The notes: a model not told the origin generated them from the sequence alone. Positions 1 through 10,221 are shown, numbered from the stretch's first letter. The stretch is DNA of 46,564 nucleotides from Scleroderma bovista (GCA_037178675.1 JAYMGJ010000400.1:1-46564), one strand, 5' to 3'. Numbers and translations are program-made.

Positions 1-575
1 CTGTGTTGATTTTGAGGTCGCCCAAAAATTATATTTTGATGTCCGTCGAAATAATCTATCAGATATAATGTTCTGTTGTGGCCGTCAAAATATATTCTTT
101 TGTTGGTCTTTAAATCTCCTACAGAATATAATCTACTAGCAAGGATTTTGATACCCACAAAATAAATAATTTGCTTATCTATTTTGAGCAAGACTTAATT
201 GTTCACAGAAGTATATATATTGATGAACATTCTGATGGTACCTCCAAATATGAAATTCTGCAAACTAGATTATACAATATTGGAAGATAATATTCTACAT
301 TTGTGTTCGGAATTAAATTTTGTTGACATCAAAACATTGAAATTTCCCATGTGTCAAGTGCGTAAGTCGTCTATTGTGCGGTGGACCATCTTACGTTCCA
401 TCATGTGTTTACGGTAAGGCTCTATGCTGGAGATAGAGGCTTAGGCGCTCTTTCGAATTCTCCTCTCGCCTACGTTTCTCTTCCAGTGTCTGTTTTCTTT
501 TGGCTCACCCAGCCAACGCTCACCGTTGCTCCTTTACACGCCCATAATCCATCTTACACTTGGACTATTGACAAG
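1..575. other. AT-rich intergenic stretch
   Basis: Strongly AT-rich DNA with short in-phase TATA-like runs and no convincing reading frame. Its last part, from about 480, becomes pyrimidine-rich (many CTC/TCT runs) just ahead of the ATG at 576, as is common for fungal core promoters and 5' UTRs. I see no RNA gene or transposon end here. Confidence 0.5.
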
Positions 576-1503
576 ATGAAGTTCATCTCTTTCACGACCC
601 TCGTCCTCGCCTCCACTGTTTCTGCTGGGCCTGGCCTTAAACAACGCATACCCAGCATCTATGACAGGGCTATGACACTGGATACCATAGGCAGTCCCGG
701 GAATGGTACCAACGGTACTACTCCTGGCGCTCCTGTGAACTCGACCGATCCCCAGAATTCCTTCACCCTCATCCAGTCTGTTATTGCTACTGGCTTTACA
801 AATGATGGTACAAGCGGGGATGGTTCAACACCTGACATAACTCCTTCTCTCACGTCCACCAATAATTTTATCAACTACTGTGCGACGCTCAATCTGCCGA
901 TTACAAACGGTTCTCAGATCAAGTCCGGTTCTTGCAACCCTGCTCCAATGGGTGCTATTCCGTCCACTTCCAACATGCCTAGTGCGAAGTTTGTCAGCCC
1001 CTCCAACTTGGCCGTTATTCCAGCCAATAAGACTTTTCGAGTCGCTCTGGCCATCAGAGGCTTGGAGACTGGCTTCTTTGTCAACCCAGATGCCAACTGG
1101 TATGCCGCGCCTCAGCAGCTTAATATGACCACCGGCAACATCATGGGTCACTCCCATATTGTCATTGAGAAGCTCGACAATCTGACGCAGGCGACGCCCA
1201 CTGATCCCACCAAGTTCGCATTCTTCGCGGGTTTGAACGGCAGGGCGGATGCAAATGGCTTGCTATACGCCAATGTCACCAATGGCCTGCCTGAGGGCAC
1301 CTACAGGATGGCTTCTATTAACGTCGCAATGAACCACCAACCCGTATTGGTAGCTATCCCTCAACGCGGCGCTTTGGATGATGCTATATACGTGAGTTTG
1401 TCCCTGGTCATCCTAGCAACAGAATTTAATACTTATGGGTTGCCGTTAGTTTGTCGTCGTTGCTAGCAGCTCCAACGGGACGACTGGTAATGACAGCCTG
1501 TGA
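576..1503 (+). CDS. Secreted protein of a basidiomycete-type family, function unknown
   Basis: Two exons, 576-1391 and 1450-1503, joined over a 58-nt intron (GTGAGT donor, GTTAG acceptor), give 289 residues. The start is the ATG opening MKFISFTTLVLASTVSA, a clear signal peptide with cleavage likely near residue 17. The mature part is rich in Asn, Thr, Ser and Pro, has several N-glycosylation sequons (NGT, NST, NMT, NVT), and holds a conserved-looking core around residues 135-270 with GHSHIVIEKL and NHQPVLVAIPQRG. I recall similar proteins in many wood-decay basidiomycetes, often mislabelled as a ribosomal protein, but I cannot name the family with certainty. Reading through the intron would add a different tail. 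The 5' UTR is pyrimidine-rich. An extracellular or wall-associated location is the safe inference. Confidence 0.75.
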
Positions 1504-2201
1504 TGGTGAACCGACGTTGGAGCCTTCGCAGCCCACCAGGGCGTTAATCCCGACGCCTTCCAGTGATGACACTAATGATTATGGAGATGAACCAACGACA
1601 TATCCAACGCCGTCGCAACCAGCTCCCCCCACGACCTCTTCTCCAGTACCGTCTGGTGTTGACGACTGCTGACTCGGATAACTAGATCTTTTTCTGACAT
1701 AGCATTGATAGGCTGTTCTGTTGGCATACACTTTGTACTCAGCTTTCGCATTCTTGTTGCATATATGTACTTTCTGCTACCAAAATGTATGTATGTAGTA
1801 TGTTGAGATACTCTATTGCACTCCTTGTACTCCAACAAGTGTCTGATTCAATTGGTTTAGTGTTCGCAAGATACACGGCGTCTAATCTGTTTATCTTTCC
1901 TGGTGGTCGATAATTAGTGAACGCGTAAGCTGTTACTGTATTACCACAGCCTGTGACAACGCTGAAGGTTTTACCAGTACTCCACCTTCAAGACCGTCCA
2001 GGGCATTCGTCTTAGTGCGTATCGTGCGAACGAGGATGTAGGTGGAAGGGTATTGCAATTCTTCATCGCAGCAGCCTTAGCTGCTCGCGGTCGTTGTCAT
2101 TGATCACAGCGGTGGAGGTGTTGGCCGCTGTTTCCATTATCGTCGCGCCATTGGCTACATGTTGCTGCATGCGAGTTGGTGTAGTAACGTTGTTATGGCC
2201 G
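1504..2201. other. Intergenic region, 3' flank of the secreted protein gene
   Basis: No convincing gene. The first 350 bases are T-rich, as expected for a 3' UTR and terminator region. From about 2060 to 2260 the minus strand reads as Thr/Asn-rich codons in more than one frame, which may be the tail of the small spliced gene to the right. Confidence 0.4.
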
Positions 2202-2674
2202 TCATGGTCCGTCATTGAAATAGAGGTGGTGGCTAGTGCTGTCGTCACTCGTGACCATTGAGGTGGAGGTTTCCGTCGTCAAACGCGCATACAGACGTAC
2301 ACAGTGCTGCAAACGACGCGAAAACCGCTGGAAATGAAGTGATGAATGTCAAAATACTCACCTGACGGCGAAAAATCAAGCAAGCCGAGCCTGTCAATCA
2401 ATGGAAAAGGGTCAGCATCGACAACGTCGATGTATAAGCACATACTGCGAAACGTGCCAATCAATGTCCCAAGTCGACGGATCGTCTTTGGCCGAGTGGA
2501 GGGCGCAGACGAGGCAGCTGCGGCGAGCGTTGAGAGAGAGACGGCTGGCTGCCGAAACGGAGGTGATGGTGATGGCGGAGAAAGCGCTGGCTGGAGATAG
2601 TTAGCATATATATCAAAACCACGTATTGTGAAGAAGTGACTTACCTGTTGTCCCACGAACCATGCAGTGTCCAT
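2202..2674 (-). CDS. Putative small spliced gene divergent from HSF
   Basis: The minus strand carries three good introns in series: 2591-2644 (GTAAGT donor, GCTAAC branch, CTCCAG acceptor, 54 nt), 2391-2445 (GTATGT, GCTGAC, GACAG, 55 nt) and 2307-2361 (GTGAGT, TTTGCAG, 55 nt). Splicing them leaves exons 2645-2674, 2446-2590, 2362-2390 and 2202-2306, which together keep one frame open for 102 codons, starting MDTAWFVGQQ and ending HLYFNDGP. The exons also stay partly open in other frames, and further 5' exons may exist, so the protein itself is uncertain while the splice pattern is the stronger evidence. The product is Pro/Ser/Thr-rich and matches nothing I know. It could be a noncoding transcript. 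It lies head-to-head with the HSF gene, about 300 bases away. Confidence 0.35.
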
Positions 2675-2968
2675 ACAACGTCATTAGATGGCGACGACGA
2701 CGGATGTGGTTGGTCGAGGTCACATGTGGGCGCCATTGTCATCGTTGTCCAAGGCTTGTGTCCTAATCCTCGTCAGGAGCACTCAGCATCAGGTGCACGT
2801 CGCTGTAGGATAAAATGCCATATGTAGTTTGGGTGGTGTTGGTCGACGGCCTAGGTTGTTGCCTATTTGGTATTTTGTCCTTGCTGTGTCACAATCTAAG
2901 GGTCAAAATAAAGCGCCTCCATCGACATCGACCACGACGACGAACAACGACACGGAAGACAGGCAAGC
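2675..2968. promoter_or_regulatory. 5' region of the HSF gene, possible divergent promoter
   Basis: A gap of just under 300 bases between the putative minus-strand transcript and the HSF start codon. It has no long reading frame. It should hold the HSF core promoter and 5' UTR; I see no clean array of alternating nGAAn heat-shock elements here. Confidence 0.35.
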
Positions 2969-5369
2969 ATGGCGACGTCGGTGCCCGCCGACCAGCAAAT
3001 GTCCCTGACAGTCGCACCTCGCACGAGTACATCCCACCTCAACAAACCAGCCCGCAGTCTTGTACCAGCATTCCTACAGAAACTCTACGAGTACGCGTGT
3101 TCGTCTAACCTCGTGTCCAACACTCTTTCACCTGCTACTACAGGATGGTCAATGATCCCGCTGACGATCTCATAAAATGGTCTGACACAGGTGACTCTTT
3201 CTTCGGTATGTCATACCCTACTCCACTGTTATCCACCTCAACCACCGATACACATACGCGCGGCCACTTTGCTGTGTGTTTGCAGTACTCGACCAAGAGC
3301 GATTCGCTAACGAGGTACTGGGTCGCTGGTTCAAACATAAGAACTTCAGTTCGTTTGTCCGCCAGCTGAACATGTACGGATTCCACAAGATTCCACATCT
3401 CCAACAGGGTGTCCTCCGCTCCGAGAACGAGACAGAGTTTTGGAATTTCGAGCACCCTAATTTTATACGCGGACAACCGGACATGCTCTGTCTTATCCAG
3501 CGAAAGAAACAGGCGCAATCGGTGAATAACAGCGCGGAGGAGGCACATATGCAGGGGACTACAGCGAGAGACGGGATTGCAGTTGGAGGAGCGGCAGTTG
3601 GACTATCGCAGAATCAGCTACTTGATATCAATTCGATCGTCAATGGTATTCAAGCAATCAAGCGTCACCAAGAGACTATCTCTGCAGACCTCAACGAGCT
3701 CAAGGTATCGAACCAACACCTGTGGCAGGAAGCCATGCTCTCCCGCGAACGCCACAAGAAGCACCAGGACACTATAAACCGCATCGTCAAATTCTTGGCT
3801 GGCGTATTTGGGCATGCTGAGCAGATCCATAGGAATGGGGCTGGACACACAGGCTCGCATGCTGTTGTCCCTAGGAAACCACAGCGCCTTATGATCGGGG
3901 ATGGGAAGAATGGAAAGAAGACGGGTGATGCGAACGAGGACGATGGGCGCTCTGCTCAATCGCCTGGATCGACGAGTGCGTGCGTGGAGCTGTATATGCG
4001 TCGTGTTGCTGATTGCTTCGTCCTACTAGGCTTGTTTGAATCCATGGACACGCCATCTGCTGTGCCCTCTGAGCCTCTTACGTCGCCTAGATTTGCGTCT
4101 GTCGAACCCTCCGTAGCTGATGCGCCGACACCCGCAGATACGCGGCCTCAACTTCCTCCGTTGCAGATTGATAACAACGACAATCATGAACCCGGCCACC
4201 CATTGAACTCGTTCACGACGACGACGACGGCCGCGCAGCAGTCCCAGCAGAATCAAAATGATGCCATGGTCCAGGTCGCACTCACACAAGTACTCAACTC
4301 TCCCTCACAGATGCAGAAACTCCTGCACGCACTACAAAACCAGTCCATCTCACCTGACATGTTCGCGCATCAACCACAGCAACAGCTTATCGGACCGTAC
4401 GATACCGCGCATTACGGCACTGATAACAGCAGTAACATGGACGTGCACACCGACCATCCCAGCACTCCTCCGTATGACATCTCTGCTGCAGTAGCTAATG
4501 CTCCCCCGTCTCCGTTCTCGCTATCTCTCCTTGGTGGTAGTGACGGTGCATCGGACGTTGACCAGCTTATCCCGTTCGAAAAACACGATGAGCGTCTGCA
4601 GAAGACGTATCGTACTGCTGCAGAGATCAATCATGATGTCGATGAGCTACAATCGAGTATCAATTCGCTCATTCAGACGCTCGGCCTTGATCCTGGATCG
4701 CTGGATGTTTCGGGACATCATGAGCGTACGGACGGTGTCGGCGATTCGAACGGGAACGGTACCAGTGCCATTAACGGTAGTAGCATCAGCAACGGTGTGG
4801 GCGTGGGCGTGGGCGGAGAAGGGGACATGGACATGTTCCCAAACGTCAACGGCCCCGACTTCGACTTCGACGCTTTCTTAATGGACATGCCACGCGCGAC
4901 AGACGACGAGGGCGATTTCGAACGACTCGCTGAACGACTGGACCCTACGACTGCAGCAGCGGTGGCAGCAGCGCACGATCCGCAGGCTAGACTAGCAGGC
5001 AGATCATCGGAGCAGCTGCATGCATTTTTGGATGAAGTTGCTTCGCAGGACGGGGGTGATGTTGGGCCGATTGCAGGGTCATCACATATAGGATTTGCAC
5101 CAATACCTGCACCCGCTCCTGGAGCTGGAGCAGGGCCTTCACATTCCTTTTCGTCAACGCTACCAAACGGTGTCGGTGCACCCCCTTCTGCTTCCACTAG
5201 GCCACCAACGTCTAGCGCTGGGCCAGTGTCAGGGTCGACGGCATCCCGCGGTCGAAAACGCAAGTCAGAAGTTACAGATGTTGGTGATGTATGTGATTCG
5301 CCACTACCGCAGACGACTATTATGCCTTCATCATCCGTCGCTCCTAACAAAAGTAAGAGGAAGAGGTGA
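2969..5369 (+). CDS. hsf1: Heat-shock transcription factor (HSF)
   Basis: Four exons (2969-3090, 3144-3205, 3286-3975, 4030-5369) encode 737 residues. The HSF DNA-binding domain spans about residues 32-136: PAFLQKLYE at its start, FKHKNFSSFVRQLNMYGF as the recognition helix, and FEHPNFIRGQPD after the wing. The HR-A/B coiled coil that trimerises HSF follows at about 168-236. A second amphipathic segment (VDELQSSINSLIQTLGLDP) and an acidic, aromatic activation-type patch (DFDFDAFLMDMP) lie further on. The C-terminus ends in a basic KSKRKR, a likely nuclear localisation signal. HSF trimers bind nGAAn repeats and drive chaperone genes. The third intron (3976-4029, GTGCGT to CTACTAG) is 54 nt with no stop, so retaining it would add 18 residues. 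The ATG at 2969 is the first one giving a complete domain; splitting the domain with two introns is usual in fungi. Confidence 0.93.
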
Positions 5370-5971
5370 TTGCTCGATGTTCGGGAGCAGGGAAGAGTAT
5401 TGTATGTTTATTACGTGGGTTTTTGCGGCGCAGTGAAGGGAAACAAGATGGAATGTGTAAGAACTGGCTGGAGGAGCAAGTAGGAGTGGAAGTGAGAGAG
5501 GACGACGACACAAAACATTGCAGTGCCATTGTAGCACTTCATCGAGTCACAGCTATCAGTGTTTAGTACGGCAATCCATGCATGCAGTCATTGTTACTTT
5601 ACAGCGTCTTGTCATCGGTACTGTAGTGATCCATTTGTCTTTCCTCCTGTTTTCATTACTATAATGTCGAACGTGTACAGTACTACGAAGCGATAGTACT
5701 TATAGCTTGCGGAATAGATAAGAACACCGAACAGAAGTCATAGGTCTCGACGTGACGACAGGCTGAAGGAATTGGTTTCTGAACATGACTGATAGTCACC
5801 CTTCGAAGTAGTTATTAGCTTTCGACGGTTCAACCATAAAGGAGATTCCGGGCTGGAGACACACCACTGCAGTCAGAGCCTGTAAAGGATGACTGTTCTC
5901 ATTGAATTCAGATCCATGGATAAGTGTACATAGAGTGGACAGGGAGATTTCAAGAGGCCATAAAATAAAAT
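5370..5971. other. HSF 3' flank and target region of the retrotransposon
   Basis: No gene seen. The first part is the HSF 3' UTR. The last bases before the retroelement read AAAATAAAAT, whose final AAT is shared with the element ends. Confidence 0.5.
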
Positions 5972-6104
5972 CTTTGCGCTTCAGTCTGAGACGAGGCTAA
6001 GAAGGAATAGCTATAGTGTTGAGCAGAGAGCGAGTGGGCGAAGGCGCGAAGCGCCTTACGGTCGTGATCAGAACAGGCCTAAAGGAGACGAGCGTTAGCT
6101 GCGT
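5972..6104 (-). repeat. Split direct repeat B2, outer 3' end of the retrotransposon
   Basis: 133 bp beginning CTTTGCGCTTCAG and ending TTAGCTGCGT on the plus strand, matching 6377-6509. Its left edge is the element boundary. It contains the short palindrome GGCGCGAAGCGCC. Confidence 0.92.
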
Positions 6105-6237
6105 GGGCGGGCTGGGAAACCTCGCCAGTGATCTCACTCGGGGCTTGTCTGGCCACGACAACCGCGAGGCTCCTGCGAGGTGATTCCAAAGTGTAGCTGG
6201 AAGATACCTGCCGGAATCTCAGGGAGTGGTGGGTGGG
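6105..6237 (-). other. Unique spacer between repeats B2 and A2
   Basis: 133 bp found once in the window, separating the outer B2 from A2. It has no reading frame of note. It probably belongs to the 3' untranslated part of the element. Confidence 0.6.
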
Positions 6238-6376
6238 CGAAAGCGTTGAGCTGCTTGATGCGCAGGCTAAGCTAGCTGGTGCAGGTGCGGAAAGAAAAAA
6301 CGGCTGGCGTCACAGCCACTCGCACGAAGACAATATTCTATTCCTAATCGTGCCTCCTACGTAATAGAATGACAAT
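6238..6376 (-). repeat. Split direct repeat A2 (internal copy)
   Basis: 139 bp from CGAAAGCGTTGAG to GAATGACAAT, matching 11412-11550. It abuts B1 directly, forming the internal copy of the circle junction. Confidence 0.92.
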
Positions 6377-6509
6377 CTTTGCGCTTCAGTCTGAGACGAG
6401 GCTAAGAAGGAATAGCTATAGTGTTGAGCAGAGAGCGAGTGGGCGAAGGCGCGAAGCGCCTTACGGTCGTGATCAGAACAGGCCTAAAGGAGACGAGCGT
6501 TAGCTGCGT
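6377..6509 (-). repeat. Split direct repeat B1 (internal copy)
   Basis: 133 bp matching 5972-6104 base for base as far as I can read. It lies just downstream of the recombinase ORF in the element's sense. Confidence 0.92.
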
Positions 6510-6583
6510 TACCCATGGTGATAGGCCCGACGCGACGAAGCCACGCTCGGATCCCATAGACTAGGAGGGGCGGAGATACTCAC

Positions 6584-8098
6584 TCAGCGCACCGGGGGCA
6601 TGGCTGTTCTCGTGAATTCCAGTGCCGTTTCGGGTGGCATAGCTTGCATGTAGGGAGCTAAAATTTGGTTGTGTTTCCTTAGGTACAACCGAAATGCGTC
6701 ACTAGCCCATCGGCCTTTGACTTTCATAACGTCGAAGGGGATGCCCCTCAATAGGTACTCCAGTGTAGCACCAATTCTGATACCATGGCCTTGCACGTCG
6801 TCATGGCCCGCCATTTTCGCCGCTTTTTTAAGATGTGAGATGAAATTCTGACGGGTTAAAGGGCGGTGGGTGAGAGAGTCTTTTTTGTACGCGAAAAGTG
6901 GACCGTTGATGGGGGGACTATTTATTTCGAGGTGGTTATCAAAGGCGGCAAGCGGGTCAGTGGGCCCACTTTGTCGTGCCCAATTGACTTCCTCTCCATT
7001 CGAGCTGGATTTGGTTCGCGGGAGCAAGAAGACTTTTGTATGAAATCCATTTCTGTCTGTGTCGTCTCGTATGTGCGCAGGTGTGATGTGTTCCGCAGGG
7101 TTAAAGGAATTGAGTCGTCTGAGTGTGAACTCGCCTACCCTTGCGGCGGAATAAAAGATGGTGGTTAAGCACGCGAAAAAGGCAGTGTCGAATGGTTTGA
7201 CCAGATCAAGGGTCCCCCTGATGGCCGCAATTATCTCTGTGGTAACCGGTTGCCGCCGGTCTTGTTTTGTGGAAGGGGGTGCTAACCTTGCTGCGCCTTT
7301 CAGCATGGTGGAAATTTGGTCTTCGTGCAATGCCCATGGCAGACCGTTGACTGTGTGCCAGGCGCGTACGCCGTATATGTAGCCATGTATCGTTTTTCCC
7401 GAATAAAGACCTGAAAGGACTGAAATAAACATCGAGATTAGATTCGTGCTAGCTGGGGCTCGCTCCTGCTCAGGAATGTTCTGACTGTCACAGAAAACAT
7501 GATAAACTAAAAGTCCTGCGCCGTAAGACGCTCGGGTTTGTTCGGACCAACCCTGGAGCACGACAGATTTTACACGATCTTGTAGATCGGGGGCGACAAG
7601 AGTTCCGAGCCTTTGTAAGGTGATTGGGTGGGGCACCCATTGGGCTAGGCGATCCTTCGTGGAACAGTGCGGGCGGAATTCTGATGGGCGTGGTGTTAAG
7701 TTGGCTGGGTAAGGGGGAATAAAGTTCTGTGTGGCGCTACTGGGAGGACCGGTGGAATGGGTTTGACCGCTTCGTGAGAATGAAGAAGAAGCAAAGGATT
7801 GTATTTCACGAAAATTAATGTTGGATGCAGAATTGGCCGCAACGTGGATCGTCGAAGTCGAAGATGAGGTGGGCGATGTCGCTAGGGATTGGGGCGCGCG
7901 GGAGAGCAAATTCGGCGGGGGGATATTTGCCCCGCGAAGGGCTGTCTGCTGGGTTTCTTTTGCTGGGTATGTATTTTGCGAAGACCCTACGAGGAGGGGA
8001 CGCCAAGATTGCGTGGATCCGTCGGAAGGATGCATTGGTAGGTTTGTTGTGGCTGCGTCCCTTTCGCCAGGCTTCGATGACTCCCTGATTATCGCCAT
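6584..8098 (-). CDS. Tyrosine recombinase of the retrotransposon
   Basis: 504 residues, if the first ATG is used. The last 350 or so form a phage-integrase-like tyrosine recombinase domain: the first catalytic Arg lies in SAARVGEFTLRR (about R320), the box II His-x-x-Arg in GHGIRIGATLEY (about H438 and R441), a Trp in the usual His/Trp position in KGRWASD (about W464), and the nucleophile Tyr in LYLRKH (about Y472). The enzyme would insert a circular cDNA into the genome, which fits the absence of a target duplication. The N-terminal 130 residues are Ser/Thr/Pro-rich and overlap the end of the RT ORF by 284 nt in another frame, so part of that stretch may not be translated from this start. 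Reinitiation or frameshifting after the RT ORF is likely. Confidence 0.88.
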   Translation of the reverse strand: MAIIRESSKPGERDAATTNLPMHPSDGSTQSWRPLLVGSSQNTYPAKETQQTALRGANIPPPNLLSRAPQSLATSPTSSSTSTIHVAANSASNINFREIQSFASSSFSRSGQTHSTGPPSSATQNFIPPYPANLTPRPSEFRPHCSTKDRLAQWVPHPITLQRLGTLVAPDLQDRVKSVVLQGWSEQTRASYGAGLLVYHVFCDSQNIPEQERAPASTNLISMFISVLSGLYSGKTIHGYIYGVRAWHTVNGLPWALHEDQISTMLKGAARLAPPSTKQDRRQPVTTEIIAAIRGTLDLVKPFDTAFFACLTTIFYSAARVGEFTLRRLNSFNPAEHITPAHIRDDTDRNGFHTKVFLLPRTKSSSNGEEVNWARQSGPTDPLAAFDNHLEINSPPINGPLFAYKKDSLTHRPLTRQNFISHLKKAAKMAGHDDVQGHGIRIGATLEYLLRGIPFDVMKVKGRWASDAFRLYLRKHNQILAPYMQAMPPETALEFTRTAMPPVR

Positions 8099-9704
8099 AA
8101 ACCGTAAGCGGTGTGCTGGAGGAGTCGATGGTTAGAAGCGTCCGGATGAGCATTTCGAAAGCAATGCTTTCGGCCCACCCGATGTCTCGTTCGTCTCTTT
8201 TCCAGTTTTTGTGGAGCCTCCATGCGCGCCATCTGTCTCCGATGGTGATTGCCAGCCCGAAACCGGAGCTGGCATCAGAGAAGGCGTTAAAGTCAAGGGA
8301 GTGGATGTGGTGAGGGATGGGTAGGGGGGGAGTGGAGGTTAGTGCGTGAGACCACCACTGTAGGTCCGTTGGCAAGCCTCGTGGGGGGGTGCGCGGCATG
8401 AATGGACTGCTGCCGAAAATACCTAACATAGCCTGGAGTGATGTTAGGTAAGCGCTACCCTCAGGGATAACTAACGATGCGTGCGATAAGCGTCCGTGCA
8501 GCTTTTGCACGTCTTCTAATGTGTGTTTTGCTGCTTTAGACCACTCCTGTATAGCAGATAGGTATTTTTTGCGCTTGCTATCAGTTAGTGTGACTGTTTT
8601 ATTTACTAAGTCCCATTCAAAACCCATAAAGGTTGGCTTCAAGGAGAACGGAGTGTCCTTGGTTGGTTCCCATGGGATGCCGAGCTGATTTGAGATGTCG
8701 TTGATATGCTCCATGGAGAAGGTGAACCCTGAATCTGTTGCCAAGTTCTGGATCGGGAAGTGGCAGTCTTCGGCAAATTCCTCGTGGGTGCCGTCTGCCA
8801 GGCACTGTCCCTTGAACCAAATTCGTCCACCGGCTTGTAGGGCACCCCCATTAGCCTGGATGCTGGTCGCCTGGCGATGTCGGGTTGTGTTGTACTCGAG
8901 GACTTGGGTGCTAGGTAGCCGGATGAATAGATGGTCATCCACCCATGCAATGATGGGCCCAATGCCTGCTGCTTGCATGATATCCAGGCTGACATCTCGC
9001 AAGGCTCCGTAGGTCCCAGCTGATGGTCCGTATCCGAAGCAAAGTGCAGTGTCGACTGCAAACATGGGGGGGTCTTCTCCAATCCGGACTACTAGGGCTG
9101 GCCATTGCGAGGGGTTAAGTGGTATGGTTCGGTAGGCTTCAGCCACATCACGAGTTGCTCCCTGGCAGCCTGGGGGAAGGGAGTAGATTAGTGTGCAGGT
9201 GGTTGCAAAGGTTCCCCACGTGCAAGGGAATAGGTCAGAGTCGACCCGTGAATTGACGGATGGTACACCTTCGTGACTGGGTATATTTGGGTATGACAGG
9301 TTCTGGATTAGTCTGAAGCGGCCAGGCTTCCCTGCTTTAGGGATGATAGTTAGGGGGGAAGATTGGAAAAAACCAATGGCGCGTTCCAGTTGGCTACGAG
9401 TAAAGGGACCTATATAGCGTCCTTTCTCAAACTCTTTGTACATGATGTTATTAAAAGCTTCTTGATGTAAGGTAATAGAAGGGTTGTTGGGGGGGGTAAA
9501 GGATCGTGAGATGATGGGGGCGCACACGATGAAACCATGGGACAGTTGGTCAACTATGGACGGGTATTTACGATCTAGGTCGTATTTAGAAAGAAGGTGC
9601 TGCCAACCGTTGACCCGGTACGGTGTGACTGCCTTGGCGTGCCTACGCTGAAGCAGCCGGCTGGCTGCGGGGGCATCCCTGTGCGCCATGGTTAGAGTCA
9701 CCAC
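7815..9704 (-). CDS. Reverse transcriptase-RNase H of the retrotransposon
   Basis: 629 residues. RT motifs appear in order: RLIQNLSYP (about 131-139), the motif A aspartate in RDVAEAYRTIPL (about 185), motif B in FGYGPSAGTYGALRD, and motif C as IIAWVDDHLFI (about 251-261) with the VDD pair. The C-terminal third holds an RNase H-like domain with FSDASSGFGLA and VYGDNQGVIEAW, then a tail with SKRNPADSPSRG, which I know from DIRS-type polymerases. There is no integrase or aspartic protease, consistent with the DIRS superfamily. The ORF overlaps both neighbours: the zinc-knuckle ORF at its 5' end and the recombinase ORF at its 3' end. This points to a polycistronic RNA read by frameshift or reinitiation. 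Confidence 0.92.
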   Translation of the reverse strand: MVTLTMAHRDAPAASRLLQRRHAKAVTPYRVNGWQHLLSKYDLDRKYPSIVDQLSHGFIVCAPIISRSFTPPNNPSITLHQEAFNNIMYKEFEKGRYIGPFTRSQLERAIGFFQSSPLTIIPKAGKPGRFRLIQNLSYPNIPSHEGVPSVNSRVDSDLFPCTWGTFATTCTLIYSLPPGCQGATRDVAEAYRTIPLNPSQWPALVVRIGEDPPMFAVDTALCFGYGPSAGTYGALRDVSLDIMQAAGIGPIIAWVDDHLFIRLPSTQVLEYNTTRHRQATSIQANGGALQAGGRIWFKGQCLADGTHEEFAEDCHFPIQNLATDSGFTFSMEHINDISNQLGIPWEPTKDTPFSLKPTFMGFEWDLVNKTVTLTDSKRKKYLSAIQEWSKAAKHTLEDVQKLHGRLSHASLVIPEGSAYLTSLQAMLGIFGSSPFMPRTPPRGLPTDLQWWSHALTSTPPLPIPHHIHSLDFNAFSDASSGFGLAITIGDRWRAWRLHKNWKRDERDIGWAESIAFEMLIRTLLTIDSSSTPLTVYGDNQGVIEAWRKGRSHNKPTNASFRRIHAILASPPRRVFAKYIPSKRNPADSPSRGKYPPAEFALPRAPIPSDIAHLIFDFDDPRCGQFCIQH

Positions 9705-10221
9705 AACCGGAGCATTCGTGGTTGTGGTTCTTGCTGGAGCAACCCCGCGGGCGCTGGAAGTCCCAGCACAAGGTCTGACCGCTCTTGTTGAGGAGCCGTC
9801 CGTGTTGGTCCCTGCTGCATCGTGTGGGTTCGGATTTGTCCCATAGAAGGGCTTCGTTGCAAACGGGGCGGTCTGGGCGGTCTTCGTGTCTGCCGAGGCA
9901 CTTTGGGCATACTGGAGGGGCTTTGGTTCGAAAGTGGCGGCGCCGTTTCACATCGCTGCTGCGACTGCGATGTGGGGATCCGGAGAATCTGCGTGGGGAT
10001 GCAGATCTCCTCCGCCGAGGCGAGTTGGAGCGTTTGCGTCGTGAGCGGGACCTACGGTAGCGGTGGTGCGGGCCCCAGGCTGGGGGTGGGTGTGGAGAGG
10101 TCGAGCGGGATGGTTGATGGTAGGGGGCACGCGTGTAAGCGCGACCTCGCTCTGGCTGCGTGTGTCTATTTTGGCGGGCCTGCTCTAACTGGAGGTGGGG
10201 CAGGTGTGTAATTTGCAGCAT
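9643..10221 (-). CDS. RS-rich zinc-knuckle protein of the retrotransposon
   Basis: 192 residues as opened here. Residues about 50-95 are an Arg/Ser-rich block, followed by cysteine clusters (VCPKCLGRHED, then a C-x-H/C-rich stretch with ECSGCGDSNHGAQGC). This is the nucleic-acid-binding end of a gag-like protein. It ends inside the start of the RT ORF (overlap 9643-9704). It may be the C-terminal half of the upstream gag-like ORF, reached by an intron or frameshift across 10222-10430, since that gap holds CAG-rich, G-tract-rich DNA and no clear start signal. Confidence 0.75.
   Translation of the reverse strand: MLQITHLPHLQLEQARQNRHTQPERGRAYTRAPYHQPSRSTSPHPPPAWGPHHRYRRSRSRRKRSNSPRRRRSASPRRFSGSPHRSRSSDVKRRRHFRTKAPPVCPKCLGRHEDRPDRPVCNEALLWDKSEPTRCSRDQHGRLLNKSGQTLCWDFQRPRGCSSKNHNHECSGCGDSNHGAQGCPRSQPAASA

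Noticed and set aside
1451..1672. 73-codon frame after the secreted-protein gene
   Set aside because: It overlaps the second exon in another frame and lies in the 3' flank; Pro/Thr-rich by composition only.
4718..5350. 210-codon open frame on the minus strand
   Set aside because: It is antisense to the HSF C-terminal exon, whose frame and family are clear; long antisense frames are expected in GC-rich coding DNA.
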